NCBI GenBank assembly: GCA_013399855.1
Contig: VXAY01007012.1
Coordinates: 856,674-920,673 of the forward strand
From: Oxyruncus cristatus
Lineage: Eukaryota > Chordata > Aves > Passeriformes > Cotingidae
Reading direction: 5' to 3'
DNA length: 64,000 nt
Shown here: piece by piece, positions 44,101 through 52,346 of the stretch
Layout of the letters: the number at the start of each line of letters is the position of its first letter
Numbering within the stretch: position 1 is the stretch's first letter
The notes under the pieces: model-generated
Database searches by the model: none
What the model saw: the letters and a program-made list of their open reading frames with translations, nothing else
What the model was told of the DNA's origin: nothing
Position numbers and translations under genes: made by a program

Positions 44101-45401
44101 AAGGCCGAAACTCTCCATAGCAGGATGGTGTAGTCACTGTGTCACAGTGTGCTCCAACCATTTGTTAATAAGCCTGGAAAAACGCCAGGGCTTGAAAACC
44201 AGCCCTTCCTCTCCTTTGCCAGAGAGTTTTATAAGGGCTTTAATCAAACACACATGGCTGGAGCTTTTCCTTGTGAAGCTGTGGTGCAGTGGGCCATGCC
44301 ATGAAGCTCGAGTGGAGGAAGAACCGTAGCCATGGACAGTCCTGATCAAAGCAGCACTTGAAGTGTCCAAATCCTCCTTGTGTGCAGTGCTGACTAATCA
44401 GGGCTGTCCTGGGGAGTTTGCATTGCCTGTGAGGTGCTGTGCTTAGACTCTGATCCTCCCTAAGGAGTAAAAAGGAACTTGGTAGCCTGCTTGTCAGCTT
44501 CTCAGTCCTTTAAAGAATAAAGAGGACTTGAGCTTCTTAATTAAGAAGGGGATCATAAAGCCAGGAGTAGTCCCCAGTAAATTACTCATTGGGGTAGTAG
44601 CTCATGGAATTTGATGCATTGGGAAAGAGATGACCTCCAGAGGTCCCTTCCGGTCTACACCATTCTGGGACATTGGAGGTTGCAAGGTCTCCAGGTGGTT
44701 CAGGCTCCTCTGTCTTGGTCATTCAGCAGCTGAAGTGGAACAAGGCAGGTCCTGGGTGGATCAGGGGACATGGTGTGGAACAAGTCAGAAAGAAACCTGT
44801 GCTGAGCAAATCATGGGCCAGAGGAGCTGGGGGAAGGGTCTGACTTGGCAGAGGGACCATCATCAGTTTCTCCATTCTGCTCTGTCCTGTGTCTCCTGGT
44901 GTGCTCTCTGCAGCCTCCCCCTTGTTTCAGTTCCTCGGCATAAAATAGGACTGATCAGGTCTCTGTGGACCCTACAGGATTTCTTTAGAAGGTGATCCCT
45001 CATTTCAGCAGCTGGCAGGCTTTTCCCAAACTGGAAGGTGTAAGAGCCTATGAAGACACACTAGACGACTTCTGGAAAAGCGTGGTGTATACCAGAGAAA
45101 GGAGATGGGCAGCACCGAAGTGGGAGGAAAGGACAGAGGACAACCTTTAATTTTTGGGGCAAACTTCCTTTCTTGCTTCTCCAAAGTTGGTTATTCTTTC
45201 TGCTGCCAGAGACTATAAAAAACCACCAAACCCACATTTTCCCTGTCTTTTCTTTCCCAGGACATCGATGGCCAAGCCCTCCTGTTGCTGACACTGCCCA
45301 CGGTGCAGGAGTGCATGGAGCTGAAGCTCGGTCCAGCCATCAAACTGTGCCACCAGATCGAGCGAGTAAAAGTTGCTTTCTATGCACAGTATGCCAACTG
45401 A
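5091..45401 (+). CDS. SFMBT2: SFMBT2, Scm-like with four MBT domains 2 (5'-partial, 14 exons)
   Basis: Polycomb-group chromatin protein of the nucleus. From family knowledge, SFMBT proteins use MBT repeats to contact histone tails (low methyl-lysine states), work with YY1 in PhoRC-type repression, and oligomerise through a SAM domain. In the sequence, fourteen exons join to 1806 coding bases (601 residues plus TGA) with consistent intron phases (0,1,0,1,1,2,1,0,2,1,0,0,0) and no stop. Domains in partial numbering: end of MBT3 1-83, MBT4 about 84-190, SLED about 230-372, basic NLS about 398-416, acidic linker 430-512, SAM about 527-598. The protein lines up nearly end to end with the last two thirds of human SFMBT2 as I remember it, including the [11 protein letters not shown] tail, which differs from SFMBT1 (KFAFYEQFAN). 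The start codon and MBT1-2 are upstream of the window. No frameshift or broken splice site is seen. Confidence 0.95.
5193..5834 (+). other. SFMBT2: SFMBT2 intron within MBT3 (642 bp)
   Basis: GT-AG, phase 0. No repeat or other signal recognised. Confidence 0.9.
5835..5982 (+). CDS. SFMBT2: SFMBT2 exon: MBT repeat 3, C-terminal part
   Basis: 148 bases (49 codons plus one base), residues 35-83. It runs from [14 protein letters not shown] through the MBT core [11 protein letters not shown] to LTPPK. The acceptor is CCCTTAG. The donor is AAGG|GTTCGT, weaker than consensus because of T at +3, but it is the only choice that keeps the frame into the next exon (G split as G|GT, giving [12 protein letters not shown]). 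Confidence 0.93.
7394..7482 (+). repeat. CR1 LINE fragment, short 3' tail
   Basis: GGTCTAGTGGAGGGTGTCCC, CCCATGGCAGGG and TTCTGTGATCC match the last 90 bases of a CR1 in sense orientation. Confidence 0.85.
8175..8338 (+). repeat. CR1 LINE fragment, 3' end
   Basis: GCATTGGAACAGGGTGGAGT, CCCCTGGAGGTGTTCA and GGTTGGACTCGATCTGAGAG, then TTTCCAACC, follow the CR1 3' consensus in sense orientation. Confidence 0.88.
8470..8549 (+). repeat. CR1 LINE fragment, 3' tail with terminal repeats
   Basis: GGGTTGGACTTGATGATCTC and TTTCCAACCC, ending in GATTCTATGATTCTATGATT, the direct 8-bp terminal repeats of CR1. Confidence 0.92.
9245..9960 (-). repeat. CR1 LINE copy, 3' end plus 3' ORF2 region
   Basis: TAGAACCACAGAATCACTAG opens it; GGGATGGTGACTCCACCACT, CTTCCCTGGGCAG and TCTTGTCCTGCTGC follow, then the ORF2-derived part with CTGGATAAAATCCAGCACC. 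The copy contains the N-flanked 161-bp duplication, so its real length is probably about 555 bases. The inner GGTTGGAAAA doubling is a small slip. Confidence 0.92.
9565..9887. repeat. Perfect 161-bp direct duplication around an N (assembly artefact)
   Basis: Bases 9565-9725 and 9727-9887 are identical over 161 bases, separated by the only N I noticed, at 9726. The doubled segment lies inside a CR1 copy. Identical copies meeting at an N are what results when two contig ends overlap and are joined without merging. Confidence 0.9.
12166..12248 (+). CDS. SFMBT2: SFMBT2 exon: start of MBT repeat 4
   Basis: 83 bases, residues 84-111. It encodes [15 protein letters not shown] and then HLCFRN, the opening of an MBT repeat (the F-x-W-x-x-Y pattern). 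The acceptor follows TTTTGTCCTCCTGCAG and the donor is AAC|GTGAGT. It starts two bases into a codon, completing the glycine begun in the previous exon, and ends in phase 0. Confidence 0.93.
12249..14808 (+). other. SFMBT2: SFMBT2 intron in MBT4 (2560 bp)
   Basis: GT-AG, phase 0. It contains a 19-base A-run at 12538-12556 and a small imperfect tandem (GTGAAGATTACTTCA-type) near 13388-13417. No CR1 recognised. No tandem hairpin array like the rodent Sfmbt2 microRNA cluster is seen. Confidence 0.85.
12538..12556. repeat. 19-base A homopolymer
   Basis: Uninterrupted A run in an intron; no retroposed sequence recognised upstream of it. Confidence 0.9.
14809..14935 (+). CDS. SFMBT2: SFMBT2 exon: MBT repeat 4, central part
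   Basis: 127 bases, residues 112-153 plus one base. It reads [21 protein letters not shown] and ends at GRLMWLHLE. It repeats the MKLEAVN signature seen in the 5091 exon, even at the nucleotide level, which fits the tandem origin of MBT repeats. The acceptor is TCTTTCAG and the donor is GAAG|GTAAGT. Confidence 0.94.
14971..15017. repeat. (CACT)n/(CCCT)n microsatellite
   Basis: TCAC repeated about five times followed by TCCC about five times, starting 36 bases after the splice donor at 14936. Confidence 0.95.
18259..18335 (-). repeat. Probable degraded CR1 3' fragment
   Basis: CAGAATCACAGGATCATTAAG, GTTGGAAAACACC and AAGTCCATCTGGCC resemble a decayed CR1 end. A second trace, ACTCATAGAACC, lies at about 18161. 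Confidence 0.5.
19350..19574 (+). repeat. CR1 LINE fragment, 3' end with terminal repeats
   Basis: GGAACAGGCTGCCCAGGGAA, GTGGTGGAATAATC and GGTTGGACTCAGTGATCTTA are followed by GATTCTATGATTCTGTG at the end. Sense orientation, fairly well preserved. Confidence 0.92.
20103..20216 (+). CDS. SFMBT2: SFMBT2 exon: MBT repeat 4, C-terminal core
   Basis: 114 bases, residues 154-191 plus one base. It contains [19 protein letters not shown], the highly conserved MBT core with the GWC motif, then LTPPHKAV. The donor TTT|GTAAGT is strong. The acceptor GTGTTCATAG has a short, purine-interrupted pyrimidine tract. The reading frame stays open for 62 codons upstream into the intron (see findings). Confidence 0.94.
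20217..21489 (+). other. SFMBT2: SFMBT2 intron after MBT4 (1273 bp)
   Basis: GT-AG, phase 1. Repeat-free and AT-rich from about 20760 to 21300, with many TAAT cores and an RFX-like half site; a candidate conserved non-coding element (see findings). Confidence 0.85.
21490..21532 (+). CDS. SFMBT2: SFMBT2 micro-exon: basic linker after MBT4
   Basis: Only 43 bases (phase 1 in, phase 2 out), encoding about 14 residues: (L)[13 protein letters not shown]. It matches the human linker after MBT4 ([13 protein letters not shown]). The acceptor TTTTTGCAG and donor CA|GTAAGT are strong. The short basic run could act as an extra nuclear-localisation or nucleic-acid contact; that role is inference. Confidence 0.92.
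21533..22101 (+). other. SFMBT2: SFMBT2 intron after the micro-exon (569 bp)
   Basis: GT-AG, phase 2. No repeat or other signal recognised. Confidence 0.88.
22102..22172 (+). CDS. SFMBT2: SFMBT2 exon: linker between MBT4 and SLED
   Basis: 71 bases, residues about 206-229. It completes Q from the previous exon, then reads [15 protein letters not shown] and PQPDTT. The acceptor is CTCTCTGACAG and the donor CAACAG|GTAAGG. The proline-rich sequence is a flexible tether and is less conserved against my memory of the human protein than the domains on each side. Confidence 0.92.
22173..23338 (+). other. SFMBT2: SFMBT2 intron before SLED (1166 bp)
   Basis: GT-AG, phase 1. No repeat recognised. The last 286 bases are stop-free in the frame of the following exon. 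Confidence 0.88.
23339..23478 (+). CDS. SFMBT2: SFMBT2 exon: SLED domain, first part
   Basis: 140 bases, residues 230-276. It encodes [18 protein letters not shown], then [20 protein letters not shown] and CVLVLKE. This is the start of the SLED (Scm-like embedded, formerly DUF3588) domain, which in the relative SCML2 binds DNA. The acceptor is TTTCTCCTTGCAG and the donor GAG|GTATGG. The intron on both sides is also free of stops in this frame. Confidence 0.94.
23479..30908 (+). other. SFMBT2: SFMBT2 intron inside SLED (7430 bp)
   Basis: GT-AG, phase 0. It holds one long minus-oriented CR1 copy (about 28845-29460) and an AT-rich block with an octamer-like site near 26930-27060. The rest shows no feature I can name. 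Confidence 0.85.
28845..29460 (-). repeat. CR1 LINE copy, about 600 bp
   Basis: It starts CACAGAGTTCTAGAAAGGTT and GGGTTGGAAGGGACCTTACA, then GGGATGGGGCTTCCACAGC, TTCTCTTCCAGGCTGAACA-type and GGATTTGCTCCAGCACATCC. The complementary strand carries CR1 ORF2 C-terminal codons, which explains several open frames here. The upstream edge is approximate. Confidence 0.93.
30909..31018 (+). CDS. SFMBT2: SFMBT2 exon: SLED domain, middle part
   Basis: 110 bases, residues 277-312 plus two bases. It reads [13 protein letters not shown], then [21 protein letters not shown]. The acceptor TTTTGTCTCTCAATAG and donor AAA|GTAAGT are strong. It is isolated between two introns of about 7.4 and 7.5 kb, the longest in the window. 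Confidence 0.94.
32392..36496. repeat. Pair of exact 30-bp direct repeats
   Basis: Bases 32392-32421 and 36467-36496 are identical (both read CTCCCTCTGCCAGG, then TTTCCTCCAGTTTGGA), 4075 bases apart in the same intron. The flanks differ apart from a nearby GGCTGCTGC. Only the two 30-base units are the repeat. Origin unknown. Confidence 0.85.
34350..34930 (+). repeat. Decayed CR1 ORF2 (reverse-transcriptase region)
   Basis: GATGCTGAGGTATTTGAAG, CCTCAGCCTTTGCTAGTAAG and TTTTAGCAAGGCTTTCCACA followed by CGGTCTCCCACAGTGTCCTT match, from memory, the CR1 ORF2 text around 'FSKAFDTVSHS'. Stops and gaps break it, so it is non-coding. It lacks the 3' tail. Confidence 0.7.
38550..38725 (+). CDS. SFMBT2: SFMBT2 exon: SLED domain, last part
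   Basis: 176 bases, residues 313-371 plus one base. It reads [20 protein letters not shown], then a cysteine-rich segment ([19 protein letters not shown]) and [13 protein letters not shown]. The acceptor is CTCTTCTCCAG and the donor TACA|GTGAGT. If the donor were missed, translation would stop after 18 further residues at 38781. Confidence 0.94.
38726..40225 (+). other. SFMBT2: SFMBT2 intron between SLED and NLS (1500 bp)
   Basis: GT-AG, phase 1. A small degenerate TATTACTG/AATACTG repeat sits at about 38800-38845. Nothing else recognised. Confidence 0.88.
40226..40398 (+). CDS. SFMBT2: SFMBT2 exon: basic nuclear-localisation stretch
   Basis: 173 bases, residues 372-429. It begins [17 protein letters not shown] and holds the clusters ARRRKRRK and QKKRR, a bipartite-like basic nuclear-localisation signal, before [13 protein letters not shown]. 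The acceptor is CTTTCTCCAG and the donor GAG|GTATGT. The basic block is nearly identical to my memory of the human protein, while the alanine/serine tail differs. Confidence 0.93.
40399..42174 (+). other. SFMBT2: SFMBT2 intron between NLS and acidic linker (1776 bp)
   Basis: GT-AG, phase 0. No repeat recognised. CpG density rises in the last 30 bases before the CpG-dense exon. Confidence 0.88.
42175..42423 (+). CDS. SFMBT2: SFMBT2 exon: acidic/serine linker, CpG-dense
   Basis: 249 bases, exactly 83 codons, phase 0 at both ends, residues 430-512. It opens with an acidic run ([18 protein letters not shown]), then [20 protein letters not shown], then an arginine-rich tail. Acidic serines resemble casein-kinase-2 sites (inference). 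Base composition differs from its neighbours: about 22 CpG in 249 bases. Acceptor TCTCTGGCGCAG, donor GAA|GTGAGT. Skipping this exon would keep the frame. The long open frames on the other strand and in the +2 frame here are shadows. Confidence 0.93.
42424..43118 (+). other. SFMBT2: SFMBT2 intron before SAM, mostly CR1 (695 bp)
   Basis: GT-AG, phase 0. About 585 of 695 bases are a minus-oriented CR1 copy, leaving about 60 bases after the donor and about 50 before the acceptor. Confidence 0.88.
42484..43070 (-). repeat. CR1 LINE copy filling the pre-SAM intron
   Basis: CACAGAATCACAGAGTATGC, TGAGTTGGAAGGGAT, CCCTGCACAGGACCATCCCC, GAGTCACACCATGTGCC and CCAACCACCCCTTGGGG identify the CR1 subfamily also seen in sense orientation at 62230. 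The upstream edge is approximate. Confidence 0.93.
43119..43247 (+). CDS. SFMBT2: SFMBT2 exon: SAM domain, first half
   Basis: 129 bases, 43 codons, phase 0 at both ends, residues 513-555. An acidic lead ([14 protein letters not shown]) is followed by the SAM start [19 protein letters not shown] and [10 protein letters not shown]. The acceptor follows TTTTTTTTGTTCATAG and the donor is CAG|GTAGAA. It lies just downstream of a CR1 insertion that fills most of the preceding intron. Confidence 0.95.
43248..45260 (+). other. SFMBT2: SFMBT2 intron splitting the SAM domain (2013 bp)
   Basis: GT-AG, phase 0. A short plus-oriented CR1 tail is likely at about 44630-44671. Nothing else recognised. Confidence 0.88.
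44630..44671 (+). repeat. Probable short CR1 3' tail
   Basis: GATGACCTCCAGAGGTCCCT followed by TCCGG...ACCATTCTGGGAC fits the last 40 bases of a CR1, without terminal repeats. Confidence 0.55.
45261..45401 (+). CDS. SFMBT2: SFMBT2 terminal coding exon: SAM domain, second half, and stop
   Basis: 141 coding bases, residues 556-601 plus TGA at 45399-45401. It reads [19 protein letters not shown], then [17 protein letters not shown] and the tail VAFYAQYAN. These are SAM helices 3-5; SAM domains of Polycomb proteins polymerise head to tail. The acceptor is TTTCTTTCCCAG. The same exon is inferred to continue as the 3' UTR. Confidence 0.96.
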   Translation, partial: DIDGQALLLLTLPTVQECMELKLGPAIKLCHQIERVKVAFYAQYAN

Positions 45402-46419
45402 CTGCACTTCTCGACTTCTTTCTGTCCTCCCTCTTGTTCCCTGTCTTTTTTTAACATTTCAACCTGTTCAAGAGGTGTTTTCTTTGCATATCCCTTTTCC
45501 AAGAACATGTGGAATTGGAAGCACTGGGAATTAATCTGAAGGGGGGAGGAAAACAAACAGAAAGGAAAACTTGCAACAAATGGAACTAATTTTTCTGTAC
45601 TCGTAAAGCACACCGAGAGACTGCTGGCACCTCTCCTCAGGAGCCTCACCAACCTGTCACCCAGTGGTGCAGGGCCAGCATGGATCAGATGGTTTGTCGT
45701 CCTTAAAACAAACCTACTCGTGGCAGACACATTCCCAAGGAGAAGGGTCAGACACTTCCAGATGGTGATGGTTTGTCTAAGGCAATTTCTGAACGTGAAC
45801 ATTTATTTTGGCCAACTCTTGGCGCACTTCTTTCATATTGAAATGTAAGTGATTGTTTGTAGCATTACCTGGGGTTTACTGCAAATTTGATCTTGGTGAT
45901 CAATTGGCTTTTTTTTTTTTTTTTCCTCCTGCCTCCCCAGTTTTACAGAGGGACAGAGTGTTACACCAGTCATAGGCTGTGTTATTCCTGAGTGATTTGT
46001 GAAAGGGAACTCAACCCATGGTGTCTACAGTATCAGACAAAGGTGCAGCAAACTGGCAGGAGTGACACGAGACCTGGTGTGCAGTGGCACATCCTGAGCC
46101 ACGCTGGCTCTGCACAACAAGCTGAATGTCTCTTTGATGGGATCTGTACAATGCTCCATTCTTGTACAGGAACATGAAAGCTTTCGTGGTCAAGCCCATC
46201 CTCTTAAATCCAAGTCAATTCAAAGACCTGACTTTGAGCCCCACAGAGTGAAAAAAAAAAAAAGGTTGTTCAGATTTAATGACGAGACTGTTGGGGGAAT
46301 GCTGGTTTCATTTGCATCTCCATGAGTCTGGTTGCTGGGTGGGAAAAAAAGCATCAGTCTTTTCAGGCTGTGTAACCATGGTGTTTAGGATCCAATCAAA
46401 CATGGTCTTTATTTAATGA

Positions 46420-46503
46420 CTGGACCTGGCACTTAGTGCTGATCACTCAGAGATTGGACTCAATAATCTTGAGTATTTTCCAACCTTAATGGTTCTGTGT
46501 TTC
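46420..46503 (+). repeat. CR1 3' tail inside the 3' UTR
   Basis: CTGATCACTCAGAGATTGGACTC-type sequence, then TTTTCCAACCTTAATGGTTC and TGTGTTTC, fits a sense CR1 tail. Confidence 0.75.
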
Positions 46504-49500
46504 TTTATAAAGCCCCCAGAGTGTCCAGTGCCACCCTGGGTAGTGAAACTGGGGGATTGCTTCGTGCCAAGTTGGGTAAAACACCAGAGAGAGTGAGGAC
46601 ATGGTTTGGACACCCTGGGTCTGCCTCAGTTGTGTTTCTTTTATCCCATTTACTTTGCAGGGATATATGACCCCGTTAGTCACACCCGTTGAGCTTGAAT
46701 TTTCTGTAACTCAGCAGAGGTTGGTGGGATCACAGACAAAGAGAAGTTCTCCCAAAAAACCAAACTGGGGTCATGACAGAATTTTGCTCTGACTTTAAGG
46801 TGCAAATGAATCACACCTTCCAAAAGTGGTTCATGCTGAGTTTTAGCCTGTTTCCATAAGAAACCACTGTCATTGGCAGACTTTGTTCTGACACCATAAA
46901 CAGCCCCCTGTTCCCTGGCCTCAGGGAAATCAGCTTGGAAATCATACACAGCTCTGTTACAATACCCTGATGCCAAAGTCCACTCAGTGAAAACCTCTTC
47001 AGAAAGAAATATCACTTCTAGCCCTAAATCTGAAGCCAGTGCTTATGGCCAGATAACCCTCACCTCAAGCACATCCCATATGGTGACAGCAGACCTGGAT
47101 CAGAGAGTCCTGCTGATCATCCTGTGCTCAGAAGAACCTACTCACCAACACCAGGCTGCAGCTGCTGCGTTCTCCCTCGTCAGTTTTCCTTCTTAAATTC
47201 TTTGGAGTGAAGGGGGAACCTTCAGAAATAAATGTTCTGGACTACACTGGAATCTACCCCAGAGGGTGTGTTAAGAAGTATTGACTCTGTTTGCCGTGAG
47301 TCTGAGTTTCCTGATTTGCCACTGAGGAATGTGATGGGTGCAATGGCTGGGCCAGATCCTGCCGACTCCTGAGACTTCATCAGAATTTTTTTTTACATGG
47401 GAGATCAGCAGGACTGGATCTGTTCTCAGCTGCTGCTTTGTACTGAAGATCTTGCTCAAGTTTCAGCCAACTCAAGGGAGTAGCAGTTGTCACCGCATCA
47501 AATGGTGGTTTTTTTGTTTCTCAGAAATCCAGGAAAAAGGTTCTGTAGTGGGGCAGACAACAAAAAACTGGGTTTCAGACTGGATTTCCTACTGACAGTA
47601 GAGAAATGTGTCAATGCAACTGGTTTGATAACCACTTTGGATCCCTCTCAGGGTCCCCTAAAAATGTTGCTTCTTGTTTTGTCTTTGAAGACAAAAGGAT
47701 TGGACCCAGCAAAATGAGAGCACAGCTGAGAAGATCAGGGAGGGTGCTTCTCCCAGCTCCTCCTTCCTTCAGCCCAGTCCTGGTGTTACATGTGTCAGCA
47801 GGAGAGAATTCTGTCAGGAGAACTGGCGTGTGAGGGCATTTCAAGGAAGGGAAGCAGAATAGCCGTTTGTTAAACAGCATCCCAGCACCGATCTTTACTT
47901 GCCACATCCACCTTCTTCTGAGCATCCTTTGCTGCTCTGATGTTCTTGGAGTTTCTTGCCTCTGGGATTTGTCAAGAGACATTTAACGCTTTCTGGGACA
48001 CGTTGCAAAAATGTTATTTTTGTTCTTCATCAGCCTTGTAACTGTAGATATTTCTGTGGCAGCTAATTACCCAAGGAGGCAAAATTGGGGAGCAGACAGA
48101 CACAGACTCTGAGAGCAACCAGCTTTGATGTTGGCTGAGTAGGGAATGGGTGAAGCATTGAGCTGAGAACATGGGAACCTTTACTGGTTGTTCAGGGAAG
48201 CTAAATCATATTTAAAACTCGCCTATTAAACAGCAACAAAAAAAAGTGTTTTGATTTTATCTTGCGCCGGCTCCTTTATTTCCTCAGATTTCTTTGTCCT
48301 CACAATTTGTCTTTCAGTGTCACCTCGTTTATCACTCTCTGTCCTTTCAGAGAAGCTGATAATCTGAAATCTTTATGTTAAAGTTACCTTGGGTGGTAAA
48401 TGCTTTATTAGTTCTTATCAGTCTGCAGGTTGGGAAGAAATATGGGATTGGGGTACTGTTGTCTGTTGCACTGATTGCTTTCCAGAAAAGCAGGAGCTGA
48501 GTTTCTTGGGCAGTTTCTTATACAAGTGGAAAGGGGGTGGTGTGCAGTTTAACTGGACAAGTATGCTTGGACTGAGCAGAGATCAGAAGGAACTAATTAC
48601 TCTTGTCTGGACTTCATTTCAATTCTGGAACATTAGGAAGGCTTTGGAGTAATGTATTTCAAAGCAAATGATGGAAACCTGATCTTCCTAGGGTGAAATA
48701 CCACTTTACTTTGCAATGTAGAAGTGTAAACCATTGGATGTGTGGGTTTTTTTGGTCCAGACCTGGTCCTAAGTTAAATTCAGAGCTGGTGCAACTTCAC
48801 AGATGCTCTAATTAGACAGTGGTGAAGCCACATCTTCTCCCCTCCCTGTTCTGAATTTGGCATCCAGGCCTGAAGTTTATTGTGTTGTCAGCTGCTAAAG
48901 GCTACAGCTTTGAAGTGCTGAACTCAAGATTATCCAAGGCCATTGCCCAGGGCTGGGGAGCAACCCTGCTGTCCTTCTTGGGCTGTTGGATGCTGAACTG
49001 CAGCACATTTCACACAGACCACTTTGCTCCCACAAGAAGGGTGTGCAGGCACCTGTTACTGGTCTCTCCTCAGGCACAGGATGGAGGATGGTCATTTCTG
49101 GAAGAAAAGCAGGGGAGTTGAAGAGTGTATGGTACCTGCCCATCCTCATCTGCATTGGCTCCTTTTACTTCTACTGTCAGGTTGAACAGATCCGTGGGCA
49201 GGTCCCTGCTCCATTCCCAATCCTCTCAGCATTGACAGACTCAGCCAGTTCCCAGTTTTCAGGCCCTAAGCACTAGTCTCTGAAATTGGATTAAAGCATT
49301 AACTTAGGTAATGTCCATGATTCCCTGGCTGGCTGTCCTGCTTTCCTCCTGCTGTCATGGGTGCTCCTCTCCTACCTTGAGGAAAAATGCTCTCTTTGAT
49401 TTCAGGGCACTTTTTCCTTTTTTCAACCCCAAAACACAGCTCCCATCCACACTCCCATTTTTTTCCTCAATGCCAGGAAGACCAAACCCTGGCTTTTTCT

Positions 49501-52026
49501 ACCTCTCAGAGGCATGATGGCCTCTCAGCTCTGAGAAGGATTTCAGGGTCTCCAGCTCCACCGTGTTAACCACATGCCATAACCCTTGATAGTTTGGTCC
49601 TGTGGGGTGCAGAAACCTCCTAAAATGCTGTGTTCCCTCAGGAAACACCAAAATCCAGGCTGTTGGTTGCACACCCTGTCCTTAGAGAAGCATCTTGCAG
49701 ATGCACGTCCGAGCTGAGATGGTCTGACCCACTGCCAGAGGTATTTGGATGTCTGTTAGGATTTGCAAAGTTTCTTAATAAGTTAGACACCTAGAGCCCC
49801 TTTAATATTTCACTCTGGGCAAACAGCTAATTTGCCTTAATCTGGAGAGTCATCATTCCTTGGCTTTAACCTTCAGCCTTTTGCAGTCCCCAGTCCTGCA
49901 GTGTGGAGCAAACACGATCTCAACTCTTTGAAGGCAAACCAGGCAATGCTGGGCTGCCATAATTGACATTTACTCCCCTGGAAAGCCTGCCTTGGTCTTT
50001 GCAGGGCACAAAATGGAATTTGGCAGAGGTGCTGTGCCACCTCAGTGTTGCAGAAGCTCTGTACAATCAGGGCACTTCAAGTACTTCTTGCTTTTCTGGT
50101 ACAGTGCGTCTGGAAAACGATGAACTCAGACTGTTCCTCTCATTTCCAAATTCAAGTGCCAAAAGAGAAGAACATGCTGCAACTGAACACTATTAAAACC
50201 AGCTTTATTACACGTGGATAAATTTAGTCTCAAGGGCTCCATTTTGGTGCTAAGATATGTCACGCTGTATTTTCCATTGCTTGGGATTACAAAGCTGATT
50301 CCCTTCTCCAGGAAATACTTCTCTGTAATCTGCAAGGTCTTGAACATTAGGATTTTTTTTTTTTTTTTTTAACTTGTGGCTGTACACTTTTTAACTCAGA
50401 TACGCTCAACAAATACCCCCTCACCCCTAATCCTGTGAGTTTTGGAGATGTTTTATACAGTATATTTATGTAAAAACTCTTTCAAAATGTGGATGCATGT
50501 ATATTTTCTCCTCACTAATATTCTTCATCACATCAGCTGACCAAGAACTAAAGGAATCTGTTCCTCAGGATTTGATCCAGAAATAACTGAGGTTAGTGTT
50601 AGGGCCCTCAGAAATGGGTGGGCAGTGGGACCAAGCCTTCACCAATTTTTTTTCACTTAAAAGTCAAAAAGCCTGCACTTAATTATCAGAAAATTTAAAT
50701 GCCTCCTGCTCCTAGTAGGCAGAAATCCAACTGCAGTCTGCCAGACTTCACAAGAGAGGGCTTGTGTCCTTAGGTGCTCATGAACTCCCAATAAAGGAGC
50801 AGAAGCTTTTAATGTTCTCATTTGTGCTTTGGTACAATATCCCGGCAAGAAGTATAAATGATCTTAATGGCTGCCTGTAGAATATGAGCCAGTCATCAAA
50901 GATGAGGGTTTTACAGCCCAGCAGTCCTTTAAATGTCAGCTGTCCTGCAGAAGAAGAGTGGTTTTGCAGTGGTTTGGTGCCACGCACGGGAATTCCCTCG
51001 CAGGGGACACGTGAACTGCACAAACCCAACATGGGTCGTAGTTTCAAGGACTCGTTGCCTTTCTTTCTTTTAGTCTTTTATGTTAATTTTTTGCAATGGA
51101 AAAGGTAAGTCTTGGTGGCTGCCAAGGATGTGGGAGAGGGGAGGGTGGGATTTAGGGAGGAGAGAGGTATTTTTGTGGAGAGGGACCTCTCACAATAGAG
51201 AAGCACAGCTGGGGCCCGTGAGCATCATTCCTGGAAGCTTTTCTGAGTCTTCTTCACATCAAAGACGTTTTAAGTCCCTAGAGGGGCCAGGTGAGAGGAG
51301 GGAAAGAAGCTGGCTGTAGACTCAGAGCTACAATGCTGAAAGGTTCATATTTTGTTTTCCCAGTGGAGGTGCAGAAATTTGGTTCAGATGTCTCCAGGCC
51401 CCTTGGCTGGATAGTGGGGAAAGTCAGTCTTGCTTCCTGAGTGTCTTCTGGGTTGTGGGGGCTGAAGAACCTCCTCTTGCACCTTTCAGACCTCCGTAGG
51501 AAATACTGGACTAACACTTGAGCTCTGTCCCATTGGAAAAGGGGGCAGTGCCCTGAGTTCAGGTTGTGGGTCTACAAAAAACTCTGTGTTAGGATGTAAC
51601 AGGAGGAAAATGCTCATTCCCAGGGCACCCCACCTGCTTGTTGTTGCCCCAGTCTCACTGGGGATTAGGGACATGGAAATGTCCATAATTTATACATTAT
51701 AAATAAATGTATACATCAAATTTCCCAATCCCTGTTCTGCCAGACCTGGTCAGGATGTGCCGACGCGTGCAGTTATTCCAGCAGCCTTCACCTGTGTGGT
51801 CCAACAGAGGTGAAAGTCTCAAGTCTCAAGCAGACTTTGAGGGGAGTTGAGTCTTTTCATGTGCCATGGTAGGACAAGGCAAGCACTTGAACCCTCCTGT
51901 CTCTTACGGAATGGCAGAAATTTGCTCCACAACCAGCAGTTTATGGTCCTTTCGTGGTGATGCACGTTGGAAACGCTTGAATTGTTTTGAATTCTGGTTT
52001 GTACTGAAAGTTTGACATACAATTTG

Positions 52027-52237
52027 TGTACATAAATCCCTTTGGTGTGTTACAAATACGTATGTGTGTATATATATATGTATATATATATGTGTGTGTA
52101 TATGTATGTGTATATATATATATATACATATAAAACAATCGATGCTGGTGTTTTTACTTTTTAAAGTTCACAGGGCGAAGGGCATGTTGTTAGTTTGCTG
52201 TAAGATTCTATTCTGTATATATGTTTTCATGTAAATA
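52027..52237 (+). promoter_or_regulatory. Cluster of Pumilio-type TGTANATA motifs in the 3' UTR
   Basis: TGTACATA at 52027, TGTATATA at 52067, 52079, 52109 and 52214, and TGTAAATA at 52230. They match the PUM recognition element TGTANATA. Three lie inside a TG/TA microsatellite and may be by-products of it; the other three (52027, 52214, 52230) are outside. Binding is inferred, not shown. Confidence 0.4.
52061..52133. repeat. TG/TA dinucleotide microsatellite
   Basis: Alternating TGTG and TATA blocks over about 73 bases in the distal 3' UTR; source of several TGTATATA motifs. Confidence 0.95.
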
Positions 52238-52281
52238 AGTGAAAATCTATATTCAGAGTTATATTTTAATTTTTATTCAGA

Positions 52282-52346
52282 ATTAAATAAATCCCCTTTT
52301 TACTTGAAACAGTTGTAAGCTGCGTTGTTAATAAAGTAAGAATAAA
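52282..52346 (+). terminator. SFMBT2: Cluster of polyadenylation signals
   Basis: ATTAAA at 52282-52287, overlapping AATAAA at 52286-52291, and further AATAAA at 52330-52335 and 52341-52346. Four hexamers within 65 bases on the + strand, after a long AT-rich stretch, make this the most likely distal cleavage region of SFMBT2. A T-rich stretch with TTTGTTTG about 25 bases after the last hexamer (about 52371-52378) could serve as downstream element. Confidence 0.6.

Noticed and set aside
5091..45401. Assignment to the paralogue SFMBT1 or to SCML/L3MBTL genes
   Set aside because: The C-terminal tail, the VVQPEKQ linker, the SSAVD region and the [20 protein letters not shown] stretch match SFMBT2 as remembered, and SFMBT1 ends differently.
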